Shown piece after piece: positions 46,330 to 58,489 of a stretch of 64,000 bases of DNA. The notes below the pieces were generated by a model. The model was not told the origin of the DNA, did not search any database, and worked only from the letters and a program-made list of their open reading frames with translations. The position numbers were made by a program, and so were the translations under genes. Source of the DNA: Papio anubis (taxonomy: Eukaryota; Chordata; Mammalia; Primates; Cercopithecidae); contig NC_044991.1 of NCBI RefSeq assembly GCF_008728515.1, positions 38,024,968 to 38,088,967 on the forward strand, read 5' to 3'. Position 1 is the stretch's first letter. Every line of letters starts with the position of its first letter.

Positions 46330-48355
46330 AGGAAAGAAGAGACTCAGTGAGCTGGCAACCCTCTCATTATCACTAATAAAGTATTTACCTGCTTTTTTGC
46401 CTTTATAAATTACAGTTCTGGCCTCATTGCAATCGTTTGCTCATAAAATGTCTTGTGGAACAGCCTGACCAATCAATTTTTTAAATGGATGTTCCTGCTG
46501 TAAGGCCAGGTCCCATAATTACATTTAAAGTGGTTTAATTCAGAGCTGGGGCAAGACCCAGTGAAGAATCCTGATTTTATCAGAATTTAAAAGCCTGAAG
46601 ACTTGTAAAGAACGGTGTCTCCATTATCTGCCCTCGTTTGAGAAAAACAGATTGCAAGATTAACTGCTGCATAAATAAATTAAATTTGGGTAGACAATAA
46701 CACAAATGTTGTTCATCATTAAGGTTTCTGGATTAATAATGGCCAGAGAAACAGGCTGCGTTGCTGCTGCAACATGCTGTTCGCACGGTCGCATCGATGC
46801 TGAATTGAATCTCTTGTAGGAGAGCTGTATTTTTTGGTGTTCAGATTTGCTAACTTTTCACTGAAAGTTGAAATGCTTTCTTATATGGAGAATAATGAGA
46901 TTATCCTTTATTTAATTGGAAAATTCGATGCATTTTTGGAATAACCAAGAACTCTTATTGGTATTTTAACTCTTACTTTAAGTGTCTTGGAACAGGGAAC
47001 TTAACTGCTTCAAGGTCAAAGCCATGTCGCTCAGCTGGGCTTTGCTCTCCTCTGGATGTGAGCTAGCTGTCCTTATTACTGTTTATAGATGTTGTGTGTG
47101 TGCACAGGGGAAGGAAAAACCTGGTGTCCCCATGTGGATGGGCACCTTCTGTTTTCCAAGATAAAAAGTTCTTAGGGATGGAGGTAAAGTGTCCCAGAGG
47201 CCACGGGGGCACTAGAGGACAGACACAACGCCGAGAGTCTGTGTTAGGGACAACCTGGCACTCGGCGGTATAAGGCCTTGCCCCGCACCCACTTGCTGGA
47301 CCAGAAGACGGCATCAGTTCCTGATGACTCGCCCGCGTAGCTGTTCAGGTGATATGTTCATCCAGCTGTTAACACACCGTCTTTCCTCAGCAGCTGAAAT
47401 CCCTCATGTTTGTTTCTGTGGCACCATCAGAGCTCCCACCCCCTTGGTTTTGGGGGTCTACGGCCGCCTCTGTCTGGTGGCGGAACCGCCACTGCTTTCC
47501 TCACTTCCAGTGCCACCTGTTCCAACAACCCAGGTGCCCCTGGGCCATGCTTCCTGCCCAGCGCCTTTACTACTCTGCCCTCTGTGCTGCCCGCTGGGGA
47601 CCCGTCATCGTCTGCTTCAGAGAGGGAGTTCTGTGAAGTCCCACTTCCCTTGGGAGCCCACTGTGGCCTGTCACGAGCTCTGGCCCTCCATCTAAACACC
47701 CGGTTCCCACAGCCTTGTCACACAGAATAGTGTCACTACCCTAAAAAGCCGTCTATGCTCTGCCTACTCACCCTCTCTCCTTCCCTCCCTCTGAACCCCT
47801 GGCAAATTAATTTTGGAGGAACTTGAATTGTTTTAGAGAAAATGGGGGCTATGTAACAATTTTTGTAAAACGTTTTAAAAAATCCTAGTGTCCAGGTTTT
47901 ATTTCAGAAATAGAGTGGTGTTCTCCCAACCACACACCACCACACATCACACTTGCCAGCAACTCTAAAGGGAATGGATTTGTGACTTGAGGCTGTGCGC
48001 TCCGGGTGCCCATGGTGGCTGGCCCAGGGATGGGCCTCGGGGCCCAAGCTCCTGGCAGAGACCTGCATGGTGAGGGCAGGGCTCAGGCCCAGCTGCTTTC
48101 CCATATCCAAGGACAACTTTAGCACCAGCTACAGGCTCCCAGGTAAGGGTGGCCAGGAGGGGTGAGGGTGTCTGGGATCCTGTGGGCTTCCTAAAATCAT
48201 CCTACAGCAGTAGCATGGCAGCTTTCATCATTCAAATCGGAAAAGCTCTGAATTTAACCAAACCTATTTTACAATTGATCATAATGTTGAGTCAAATGAA
48301 GGTGGTTTCCTTTTGATACAAGAATGTTAGGAGGAAATTCTGCTTTAAGAAAAGT
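46330..48355. other. Intronic unique, repeat-free sequence
   Basis: About 2 kb without Alu or L1. 46,480-46,980 is AT-rich yet retains several CpGs (ttcgcacggtcgcatcgatg at about 46,779-46,798), unusual for decayed intron and suggestive of a conserved element. No exon identified. Confidence 0.35.
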
Positions 48356-48361
48356 TTTAGG

Positions 48362-48676
48362 AACCAGGTATGATGTGTCATGCCTGCAATCCCAGCACTT
48401 TGGGAGGCCAAGGTGGGAGGATCACTTGAGGCCAGGAGTTCAAGACCAGCCTGGACAGCATAGTGAGACCCCCATCTCTACAAAAAATAAAAAAATAAAA
48501 AAAATTAGCCAGATGTGGTGACACATGCCTGTGGTCCCAGCTACTAGGGAGGCTGAGATTGGAGGATCACTTGAGCCCAGGAGTTTGAGGCTGCAGTGAG
48601 CTGTGCTCTCCAGCCTACTGCACTGCAGCCTAGGTGACAGAGTGAGACCCCGTCTCCAAAAAAATAAAAATAAAAG
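48362..48676 (+). mobile_element. AluJ
   Basis: Diverged dimeric Alu with an AAATAAAA tail. Confidence 0.85.
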
Positions 48677-49277
48677 TTTTAGACCTCCCCCAGGTTGAAC
48701 GATTTCTACGCTTTAGGCTCCTTCTGTATCCATAGGAAGGAGAGAAGCATCTTGGATCCTGGCGAAGCTTAGGGCCAGGTTTCCGCCAGGTACTATGGTG
48801 CCATCAGCATTCGTGATGAGCTTTCGGGAAATTTGTATTTCCATGAATATTGTGAATTTTAAAAACAAAAACTATTAACTTTTTTTTCCCAATTTATATT
48901 CAAAAGGGGAAGACTACTAGGAGCGATGAAGTACCCCACACAGCCTGCCGTCTAGAAATCTTCGGGAGAGAGGGCCAGGTATGCACATGGCCCCAACGTG
49001 CTTTTTAAGGGGCTGTGTGCATTTGGGTGTCAATGCCACAAAAATCATTTTTGCACAGCTGTGAGAAAAAAGTTACACCTTTTGAAGACTGAAATAGAAG
49101 ACCTTACTGTCTCTGTTCATGCTGCCAATGGCCAGCCTGGTTTATTTGGGAGGACTTAAATTCCCCATCACTTCTGCAAATAATACCCTTTTCCAAGAAG
49201 CCCTGGGAGATTTTGACTTGCGGAACTGAATTAACCATTTCTGGTCGATATAGTCCGATCGTTAAGCAATTGACTAA

Positions 49278-49712
49278 ATGTCTCCAGAGGTCATCCTCGC
49301 CCGCTCATCCAGGCAGTTCCATCGACAGACTCATAAACGGAGTGGGGATGTGAAGGCCGGCTTGGCCATCGGACACGCTGAAGGCCGAGGAAAGCCAATC
49401 AACACGACACACTGGGAGAAGTTGTAGGAAAAAGTCCAGCACATCTACGGGGAAAGAGAAGTGGTAAAGGTGTCCTTTAAAGGCCGGGATCTCAACTCCA
49501 AGGCCAAGGCCTTCCTGGCCAGCAGGAAAGGAGTGCTGTGACTGCAGGTGTGCCTTTTCCAGCACTGGCATGGCGTGGCAGGGCGCGCTGAACTACGCAC
49601 CAGGTGGCAAAGAGGAGGCGGGTGGCAGGGAAGAAACACATCACTTTTTCCAAGATTTTTTTTTTTTTTAATAAAAAGCATTCTAATTTTCTCTTGGCAT
49701 GAAAAAAAAAAA
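49278..49712 (+). pseudogene. Probable processed pseudogene of an unidentified 88-codon protein
   Basis: An ATG at 49,278 opens a frame of 88 codons ending at TGA 49,539-49,541, with a single in-frame TAG at codon 50 (49,425). It starts MSPEVILARSSRQFHR, includes GHAEGRGKPINTTHWEKL, and ends with KAFLASRKGVL. It is basic, with no membrane segment. After about 130 nt of 3' UTR-like sequence come AATAAA (49,670-49,675) and, 26 nt later, an 11-base A tract (49,702-49,712), the signature of a reverse-transcribed mRNA. I do not recognise the parent gene. It lies antisense to CFAP61 within an intron. An alternative is a chance frame plus an unrelated A-run; the combined order of frame, signal and tail argues against that. 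Confidence 0.5.
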
Positions 49713-49714
49713 GT

Positions 49715-50365
49715 TTCTGCTTTTAGAGCTGTTCACAGGCTCCCCAAGCTGCCACTCACGCCTGCAGAGAGGGCTGCTGGAAAGTCAGGAGTCGCTTTTT
49801 TCCGGGCAGGCAGCTGCCACCAGGGAGACCTGCAGGTTTCCTTAGAGAATGATGCTCTCGCTTGTACATGTCCTTTCTGGCACGGCAGAGGGCAGACTGT
49901 TCTCCTTCTAAGATGCCTGCCTGAACGTCAAGCTCAGCCATGAGTCTCAATCTTGTGATACGAGAGGATAGAGTGTAGCTAGTGGGGCTTGCCTCTCTAT
50001 GAAGCAGCCTGTGTCATGTCTCCATTCGATACACAGAAGGTAGGCAGTGATAAATATCATGGTAGCAAACAGATACCCAAGGCCGGGTATGATATACGGA
50101 TGCATCTACTTTGGCCTGAATAACATTTGGAATTTGGGTTTCAGGCCTCTCTTTGATGAGTCAGATTAGGCAACGCTGTGTCCTCGTTTTTGTGTGGCAG
50201 CCATCAGCTCAGTTGCCGACGATGCCCTCCATGGTTCGTCCTTGCTTTCCCACCAGCCTGGCCAAAATTGCTCCTCTCCATGGGTCACTAAAGATACCAT
50301 TAAAGGCTGGGGCCCTTTATATTTCCACCACTGGCCTCTTTCAGACTCTTCTTATGTCCCCTACT
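49715..50365. other. Intronic unique sequence
   Basis: No feature recognised between the retrocopy and the TCCA array. Confidence 0.4.
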
Positions 50366-50371
50366 GCTGCT

Positions 50372-51260
50372 GTCCATCCATCCATCCATCCATCCACCCA
50401 CCCATCTATCTATCCATCCATTTATCTGTCCACCCATCTATCCATCTATCCATCCATCCATCCATCATCCATTTATCCATCCACCCATCTATCTATCCAT
50501 CCATTTATCTGTCCACCCATCTATCCATCCATCCATCCATCCATCCATCCATCCATCCATCATCCACCCACCCATCTATCTATCCAATCCATCTGTCCAT
50601 CCATCCATCCATCCATCCACCATCTGTCTGGCTTCCATCCCATTTCTGTCCACCATCTATTTATCCATCCATCCATTCCATCCATCCATCCATTTGTCCA
50701 TCCATCTGTCTGTCCATCCATTTGTCCTTCCATCTATCCATCCATCCATCCGTCCATCCACCCCTATCCATCCATCCATCCATCCACCATCCATCCATTC
50801 CATCCATCCATCCATCCATCCATCCATCCATCCGTTTTGTCCACCGCCCATCTATCTGTCCGTCCGTTTTATCTGTCCACCCATCTGTCCGTCCGTCCCA
50901 TCCATCCGTCCATCCGTCCATCCATCCATCCATCCATCCATCCCATCCCGTTTGTCCCATCCCGTCCGTTTGTCCGCCCGCCGTCTGTCTATCCGTCCGT
51001 TTGTCTGTCACCCAATCCACTCCATCCATCCATCCATCCATCCATCCATCCATCCATCCATCCATTTATCCACCCAACCATCCACTCTATCCATCCATTT
51101 ATCTGTCCACCATCCATCCATCCATCCATCCATCCATCCATCCATCCATCCATCCATCCCTTCCATCCATCCATCCATTTATCCATCCACCCATCTATCT
51201 ATCCATCCATTTATCTGTCCACCCATCTATCCATCCATCCATCCATCCATCCATCCATCC
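50372..51260 (+). repeat. (TCCA)n tetranucleotide array, 0.9 kb
   Basis: Almost entirely TCCA units with TCTA, TTTA, TCTG and TCCG variants. Open frames of up to 450 codons (I-H-P-S repeats) arise because the unit lacks stop codons. Not a gene. Confidence 0.97.
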
Positions 51261-51264
51261 TAAC

Positions 51265-51900
51265 AGGTCTAGTGAGGCCTTCCTAAACCCTGTTTCCTTA
51301 TTTCCAGTGGCTGCTTTCCTCTGGTCCTCTTCCTCTGCTGCATCACTCCACCCTTCAATGAACATCCCTTCCTTCCCTGTGCTTCCATGTAGACTCTTCT
51401 CTGTCTCTTCTCTGTCCCAGGTGTGTTCAGAGCTTCTGACATTAACGGTTGCAAAATGGCAGGGAAGGAGAAGACCTAGGGTTCAATTCTTTGCCATGAA
51501 TAGAATATGGCCCTCACGCCTGTGTCAAACATGTGACGGGCACTGAGGGTACCACGGTGAGAGAAAGCCCCTGCCCCCAGAAATGCACACATGGTGGGTA
51601 GGGGTGGGGAATATCAGAGTGCACATGGTGGGTAGGGGTGGGGAATGTCAGAGCTGCTTATGATGGCCTGGCATGGCAGGGCTGCAGAGGGGTGCACGCT
51701 GGGGAGGTGGGGGCTGGAGTGGGCTTGGCGAGGCCTGGCACTGTGGCCTTCTTGAGCTCTTTGTCCTCTTCTTTGTCCTCTCAGCAGCTTCATCCCTAGG
51801 CTACCTCTTGGGCTAGTGTTTGCCAAACTTCAATCACTTGGGAATCAATCGTTTTCTGTGTCACTACATTACTGAATACTTCCAAATTTTCTTTAAAAAT
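51265..51900. other. Intronic unique sequence
   Basis: A local duplication cacatggtgggtaggggtgggga occurs twice near 51,588-51,645. Nothing else recognised. Confidence 0.4.
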
Positions 51901-51904
51901 TTTT

Positions 51905-52183
51905 GTTTAGAGACACCGTTTTGCTTTGTCACCCAGGTTGGAATACAGTGGCACAATCATAGCTCACTGCAGCCTCAAACTCCTGGGCTTAAGTGATCCT
52001 CCCGCCTCAGCCTCTCAAACAGCTGGGACTATAGGTGCACACCATCACACCTGGCTAATTTTCTATTTGGTTTCTTTTAGAAACGGGCTTTGCCATGTTG
52101 CCCAGGTTGGTCTCAAACTCCTAGCCTCAAGTAATTCTCCCAAGTAGCTAGGATTACAGGCATGAGCCACCAGGCCTGGCCCA
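51905..52183 (-). mobile_element. AluJ
   Basis: Diverged Alu in reverse orientation. Confidence 0.85.
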
Positions 52184-52489
52184 AAATTTTCTTTACATTG
52201 ATTTGTCTTTAAAAAAAACCTGAAATAATTACTTTTGTCTTGTCCTAAGTAATGATATCTATGAAATCACAGGTTTGACGTGCTTGTTATGTTTTATTCT
52301 AATTCCTGCCGGAACGAATCCATCATTAGTAAGATGTGGCTGTGCTGCCTGAGCTATCCTGCTGGTAGTAAGCACCTGGTGGGTGCTTACTACACCCTGG
52401 GAGGCATCCTGTTCTATTACAGCTTCATGCTGGAGACACACTTAGATTCATCTGGGGATGCAAACCCACAGGCTCTGTTACACGCAATT

Positions 52490-52672
52490 TCTGTGCATTA
52501 TCTCATTTCATCCTAATTCTAATCCTAGAAAGTGGGACATGTTGGCCCATTTTACAGATGAAGACATAGATTCCGAGAGCTTAAATGAGTTGCCCAAGGT
52601 CACAGAGTTAATAAGTGGCTGAACTAGGTCCTACCCATAGTTCTGTGTGACCCATGCTCTGAACAACTGTGC
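52490..52672 (+). mobile_element. MIR
   Basis: Clear MIR core: cccattttacagatgaagaca, gagttgcccaaggtcacag, ggctgaactaggtcc. Confidence 0.75.
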
Positions 52673-52674
52673 AA

Positions 52675-54080
52675 CCAAATCCCATTTCCTTATGCTTTTT
52701 CCTGAGTCTCTCTAGCAACTCTCTTAATCACCCCAGTTTCCCAAGCATCCCCTACATTAGCTAGGATTAGATATGATTGAAATTACAGAAAGTTTCAAAG
52801 TAACTGTGACTTTCAAAAGGCAGAAGTGTATTTTTTTCATGTAAAGAAGGTCTAGATGGGGAGTTTAGGGCTGCCAGGGTGGTTCCATGGACATCAGAGC
52901 ACAGTACATTCACAGGGGCCTTGGCCTCATGATTCAAAATGGCTGCTGAGCTCCAGCCATCACATGGTTCTGGGATGAAGTATGGGAAAAAAAGGACTCA
53001 TCTCCTTTCTTCTAAGGAGAGTTCCTGGAAGTTTCACAAAGCACTTCCATTTATATCTTATTGGCCAATGGTTGGTCATATGACTTTCTTGGTTGCATGG
53101 GAGGCTGAGAACCAGTCATTTATTTTAGATATGATGTACTTCCCTATAAATCAGAATTCTGTTCCTGAAGGGGAGAGAATGGATGTTTTATCAGCTGTGA
53201 TACCCCAAAGACTCTACAGCATCTATTTTTAACAAAAATCTTTTCTTAAATTTATGAAAATTGGGAGATGTTTTTGGTTGAAGTTTCCAGAACTAGAACA
53301 TGTTTATCACTCTAGACTCCAACTACTCCAAAACTGAACACTCTGGGGAAAAAAAATCCACAGAATATTTTCCACAGGCGACTTCTACCTCCAAGCCAGT
53401 GGGAAAGTCCCGGTGTCCTCAGAGTCCTACATGTTCCCGTCTGGCCCGACCTGGCTTAACTGCAGAGAACAGGCACAATTTGCATTCACACTGTCAGGTA
53501 GGGTTATGACCATTTTATTCTACCCATGAAAGAACGTAAATGCAGGCATTTCAGTACAATTTTCAAAAATAAGAATAGGAACAAGTATTTCTAGTTATTC
53601 CTGGGTTTGCTTGGAAGTGAGACCCCATGACACGAGCAGACACAACCCTGATGCCCTGCAACAAAAAATCCTGAAGACCGAAATGGAAATCTGACTGAAG
53701 AGTTCCTTGGGTTCAGCCTGAGTTTGCAAGAATCTGTATCCAGTCAATTTTTTGATTGCTTTGAGGCAGATCTAGAAAGGTAAGATTAATGATTTTGAAA
53801 GCAAAACCAACTAGTTATTTGATGGCCAGTTGTAATTGTCACATGCTCTGATCTATACAACAGAAAATGCAGCAGCCTCGAAATGTGGTTTCCTTGTCAC
53901 AACGTAGAGCTGGCCTCAGATGTTTCCTGCTCTACAGAAAAATGGCTTACAATTCATTGGCACTAAGACCGAAATTCTAATCTTCAGCAGAAATCAGCTA
54001 TTTTCTGAATGGCTTGTAAAAATCCTCTTTCTTAATGCTACAGAGCAGTGTTTTGCCAAAGATCCTGGTTTACCTGGGAA
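52675..54080. other. Intronic unique sequence
   Basis: No exon or repeat recognised. Confidence 0.35.
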
Positions 54081-54099
54081 TTCAGAAGCTAACATTGCG

Positions 54100-54374
54100 G
54101 CCACATGCAGCGGCTTATGCCTGTAATGCCAGCGCTTTGGGAGACGGCGGCAGGCAGATCACTGGAGGTCAGGAGTTCAAGACCAGCCTGGCCAACATGG
54201 CGAAACCCCGTCTCTACAAAAAATATAAAAATTAGCAGGGCGTGGTGGTGCATGCCTGAAGTCCCAGCTACTTGGGAGGCTGAGGCAGGAGAATTGCTTG
54301 AATCCGGGAGGCAGGGGTTGCAGTGAACTGAGATTGTGCCACTGCTCTCTAGCCTGGGCGACAGAGCAAGACTT

Positions 54375-54405
<31 letters not shown>
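54100..54405 (+). mobile_element. AluS with target-site duplication
   Basis: Full Alu flanked by AGAAGCTAACATTGC before the element and after its A17 tail. Confidence 0.9.
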
Positions 54406-54406
<1 letters not shown>

Positions 54407-54409
54407 AAG

Positions 54410-55125
54410 AAGCTAACATTGCTTAACACTGGGTGCCTCCCACACCCTGGGCTCCCTTGCCTGGCAGCACTGGTGCTGGGAGGCACTGCTTTGCAAGGCT
54501 TTCTCTGCTCCAAATGCATGGTTTGCCTCTGCTGGAGGCCATGGGGACCGGCATGATGTGCGTTATCTGTGAGCTGAACACCCAGAGCTGTCTCAGAGGG
54601 AAATCCTGACTAGCCCACAGGCCCCACGACCTCCCCTGCTGAGGGAAGGAGGCTGTGCTCTCTTGCAAGCACAAGTTTTCCTTTAGGTCCTTTGGTGTCT
54701 ATAAGAACATGGAATCTGACCTTCTGTGCCTTCATCAGGTCACATTTGCTCTGGACAGGACCAGAAATTCCCTGCCACCCTTGCACCCAGAGTCTTAGTT
54801 TTCAGAAAGTTGAAGAATTGCCTGAAGGATCTGTCTGCTGTCCATTTGTTTTTCTGAATCCCAGATACTCAGCCCAGGAACAGCTTAGAAGATGGAATAT
54901 GTTAATTCATGAATTACGAATCTAGCCAGTGCTAACATTTCTCTCCTTGCTCTGATCTCTAAGGAGTGGGAAGCCACACGCGTGGGCTGAGTTGGTGATC
55001 CATTCTCAGGATGCAAGTTGACTAAACAAAGACTGATGCTTGCGTTGGTGGTCTCTCCATCTCAACTCAGATTCATGTTGCTGACCCGGCCTCAGTTTCC
55101 CATTTACTGTCCTTTTTCTTTTTAC
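54410..55125. other. Intronic unique sequence
   Basis: Nothing recognised. Confidence 0.35.
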
Positions 55126-55129
55126 CCCA

Positions 55130-55345
55130 GCTCTGCTGCTTGTCAGCTTGTGTAATCTAGAGCTAGTTAGCTTTAGTCTCTCTCAGCCTCAGTCTTCTTA
55201 GCTGTAAAATGGGGATAATGATGGCCCTTCATTGCAAGAGTTACTATCAGAATTCAAGGAGACACTCCAGGTAAAAGATTTGGCATTATGCCTGGCACAG
55301 GGGAGAGGCTCCATATCAATGATTATTACTGTTATTGTTCTTAAT
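55130..55345 (-). mobile_element. MIR
   Basis: Reverse MIR pattern: cagcctcagtcttcttagctg, taaaatggggataatgatgg, tatgcctggcacagg. Confidence 0.75.
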
Positions 55346-55620
55346 TATCCTATTGCATATATTTGTGTAGGCTGCCTCAAATCCTTTCTGGTGTGAATCA
55401 GAAACTAAAATGTGAAAATACTTTTTTGTTTGCTGCTTAATTCAAAGAAAGTCTTTCTTTGGCATAACTACAGTTTTTCTCCTCAGGGAATGCTTTTCCT
55501 CCATTCAAAAGTACTGCATAAACTAATTTGCCTGCCATTTTATACAGCAGTAAAGGTAAGAGGACATCGTAACTAGCTTTCATGAAGTTTTGTCTTTCAC
55601 TGAAGAATTATGCGGAAATA

Positions 55621-55916
55621 GGCCAGGTACAGTGGCTCATGCCTGTAATCCCAGTGCTGTGGGAAGCTGAAGTGGGAGGATTGAGGACAGGAGCTTGAGA
55701 CCAGTCTGGGCAACATAGTGAGACCCTTGTCTCTACAAAAATTAAAAAATAAAAATTAGCTGGGCGTGGTGGTACATGCCTGTAGTCCTAGCTATTTGGG
55801 AGGCAGAGGCAGGAGGATCACTTGAGCCCAGGAGTTTGAGGCTGTAGTGAGATATGTTCATGCCACAGAACTTAAGCCTGGGCAGCAGAGTGAGACCTTT
55901 TTTAATTTAAAAAAGA
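55621..55916 (+). mobile_element. AluJ
   Basis: Old dimeric Alu with a decayed tail. Confidence 0.85.
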
Positions 55917-55919
55917 ATT

Positions 55920-57880
55920 CTGTGGAAACAAATAAAAATTGCATGGAAATTGTTAAACTGAGGCCTTACTTTTTTTGTGTCTGAATTGATGAAAATTAAA
56001 TACAAACTGTCCAAATGGAGTTATTTCTTTGCTGTTTTGCCTGCTTACTATGTTGGGTGAGCCAAGTAAATCAAAACAGTTAAACCAGTTGTTCACTGAA
56101 CACATTCAGATGGCAGATGGGAGAAGTGGCCCCGGAATTAAGGCCCAGGCATTCTAAAGCCCAAGCAGACTGAATTTTCTTCTGACCTGTCTGACTTTTG
56201 GTCTTACTTGCCAGAGCAAACCAGTTTTCTTGTAGAAATAGCATCATGTTTATACACTTAAGAATTTTATTTCTATTTAAGTTTACCCTGAAAGCATAGC
56301 CGTGGGTCGTTCACACACTTTGCCATGGTGGGAAGCTGGGTTTGGCAGTGCCTTACAGCAATGTCTGCTGTCAGGGTACAGGACTGAGACTTAGTGCTCC
56401 ACCTCTTCCCTTTTATTCCATCTACAGTATTTATTTGCACATTGCTGGTTTCTTAGGGGCTGCACTAATTGAATTTGCACAATAAATCTAGTGCCCTGGA
56501 AGTTGGCCAGCTATTTACATTGATTTGTTATATAAGTTCAGCACTAATAGTATGAGGCAAGGTTAGCATTTAATTCTGCAGAAAAGGGGAAGCTCTTAGT
56601 GCTTCAGCTTCCCTTCCTGTGCCTGTCTGCTCTCATTCTGCTTCTCTCTTCATAGAGAGCACAACCATTTTCCTTTAATTAGGCTGCAGAGAGCCCAGGC
56701 CAGCATTAGGCCAGGCGGCGGCCACTCAGCCTCACTCACAGTCATGCCCATTTCCTATCTATTTTCTGTAGGAAAAGAAAAAAAAAAGTGTGTATGTGCA
56801 CATATAAACCCCCATGAGTCAGGGGGACAAAGGAGCCAGGAGGAATGACCTTTTGTGAGGCTGAGGCTGCAAGAACTAGAAAACCCCACAGAGCAAGATA
56901 TTTCACTCCCTTATTATTCCTTTGGTTAAAGTCATGGCTCTTTAAATTCTGAAGAAGTGCTTAGTAGAAATATCATTGACCAGGACAGAACAGACACACC
57001 ATGTTTGAAATGTGTTTAAAATATTTTTAAAAATAATTAATGAATACATGTTAAAAATAATTCTCTTTCAGAAAATAGGCTTTTCTAATTAATGTGTTCC
57101 CTTTTTTTTCTAAAGCTTTTACATAGAGAATAAGAAACTACAAACTGTTTCTTTGCTTTTTTTTTTTTTTTTTTTTGGTCACTCTTAGGATTTCAGGGTT
57201 GTGGTTTCCAAAAATCAAGCATGAAAATTTAACTAACATATTCCTAGTTCGTATCTCACCAAAACACAGTAATGAGGGTAATGGATTACAACCCACAGAA
57301 TAGTACAGGAATCCATAAGTCCACACCGATAAAAATGAATGAATGAGTAAATAAATGGAGGAGAAGGGACAATTCTTCCTTACACTAGGATGCTAAGTAA
57401 TAAAGATATAAGAAATATGGAAGTAGAAAAATCACCATTTGGTAAACAGTGCAGTAATAGTTATTTCAGCCAAGAATTGTCCATGGAGTCTAAAATTAGT
57501 GGAGAAAGTTATGAGACATAAGGTATTTATATAGTCTCAAAGTATCACTAATTAGTTATGAAGGTAAGAATACGTGTATAAATCGTCTCAAAGTAGTACC
57601 TTTCCAGGGGAAAACCCTGCAGCCTGCATTCTAACTAAGTGATCACAGTTGACAAAACTGCCGGGATCCAGCTCACCAGCTGGTGAAGGACACCTCGCTC
57701 TGAGACAGGGCGTTCTCTTGAATTCCTCACAAGGTATCAGAGCCCCATTTTTTTTTTTGGAGCTGGGAGGGATAAGAGATGACAGATTTTGGTGACCTTC
57801 TTGTTCTACAGGTAGGAAAACAGAGGCCCACAGCTGCACCTGCTGAAGCCCCCATGGTCTGGTCCAGGAGCCATAAGCCG
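55920..57880. other. Intronic unique sequence
   Basis: About 2 kb with only a T19 run at about 57,158-57,176. No exon recognised. Confidence 0.35.
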
Positions 57881-58485
57881 CCAGTGGCTTCTGAGCACGT
57901 AAAATGTGGCTAGTCTGGGCCGCGTGCGGTGGCTCACACCTGTTAATACCAGCACTCTGGGTGACCGAGGCAGGCGGATCATTAAGGTCAGGAGTTCGAG
58001 ACCAGCCTGGGCAACATGGTGAAACCCTGTCTCTACAAAAAAATACAAAAATTAGCTGAGTGGGGTGTCACACGCCTGTAATCCCAGCTACCCAGGAGAC
58101 TGAGGTGGGTGGATCACTGGAGCCTGGGAGGCAGAGGTTGCAGTGAGCTGAGATCGCGCCATGCACTCCAGTCTGGGTGACAGAGTGAGACCCTGTCACA
58201 AAACAAACAACAAAAGTGGCTAGCCTGAATTGAGATGTCCCTCCTGTATAAAATACACACTGAATTTTGAAGAGAATGCAACAAAAATGGAAAATAGCTT
58301 GTTACTGTTTTTGTATTGACTAAGTATTGAAATGACAAAAGTTTTGGATATACTGGGTTAAACAGATGATTACATTAATTTTCTCTGTTTCTTTTTATGT
58401 TTTTAATGTGACCACTAAAAAGATTAAAATTTTGTATGTGGCTCCTGTTACATTTCCACTGGACATCACTGGTCTAGATAGAAAG
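57880..58485 (+). mobile_element. DNA-transposon-like remnant split by an Alu
   Basis: Segments 57,880-57,913 and 58,217-58,485 together read like a common medium-reiteration element (gcacgtaaaatgtggctag / cctgaattgagatgtccc / ttttggatatactgggtt). The family is not assigned with certainty. Confidence 0.45.
57917..58215 (+). mobile_element. AluS with target-site duplication
   Basis: Full Alu between copies of GTGGCTAG, with an (AAAC)n-type tail. Confidence 0.9.
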
Positions 58486-58489
58486 GTGA

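Noticed and set aside
47324..47730. Cluster of 76-123-codon frames as a possible exon
   Set aside because: No shared start, splice sites or domain; overlapping frames on both strands indicate composition effects.
50153..51546. Open frames of 377 and 450 codons rich in I, H, P, S
   Set aside because: They are translations of the TCCA tetranucleotide array, open in several frames on both strands.
52259..52441. Minus-strand 60-codon frame as an upstream CFAP61 exon
   Set aside because: No convincing acceptor/donor with the phase needed to join the exon at 46,323.
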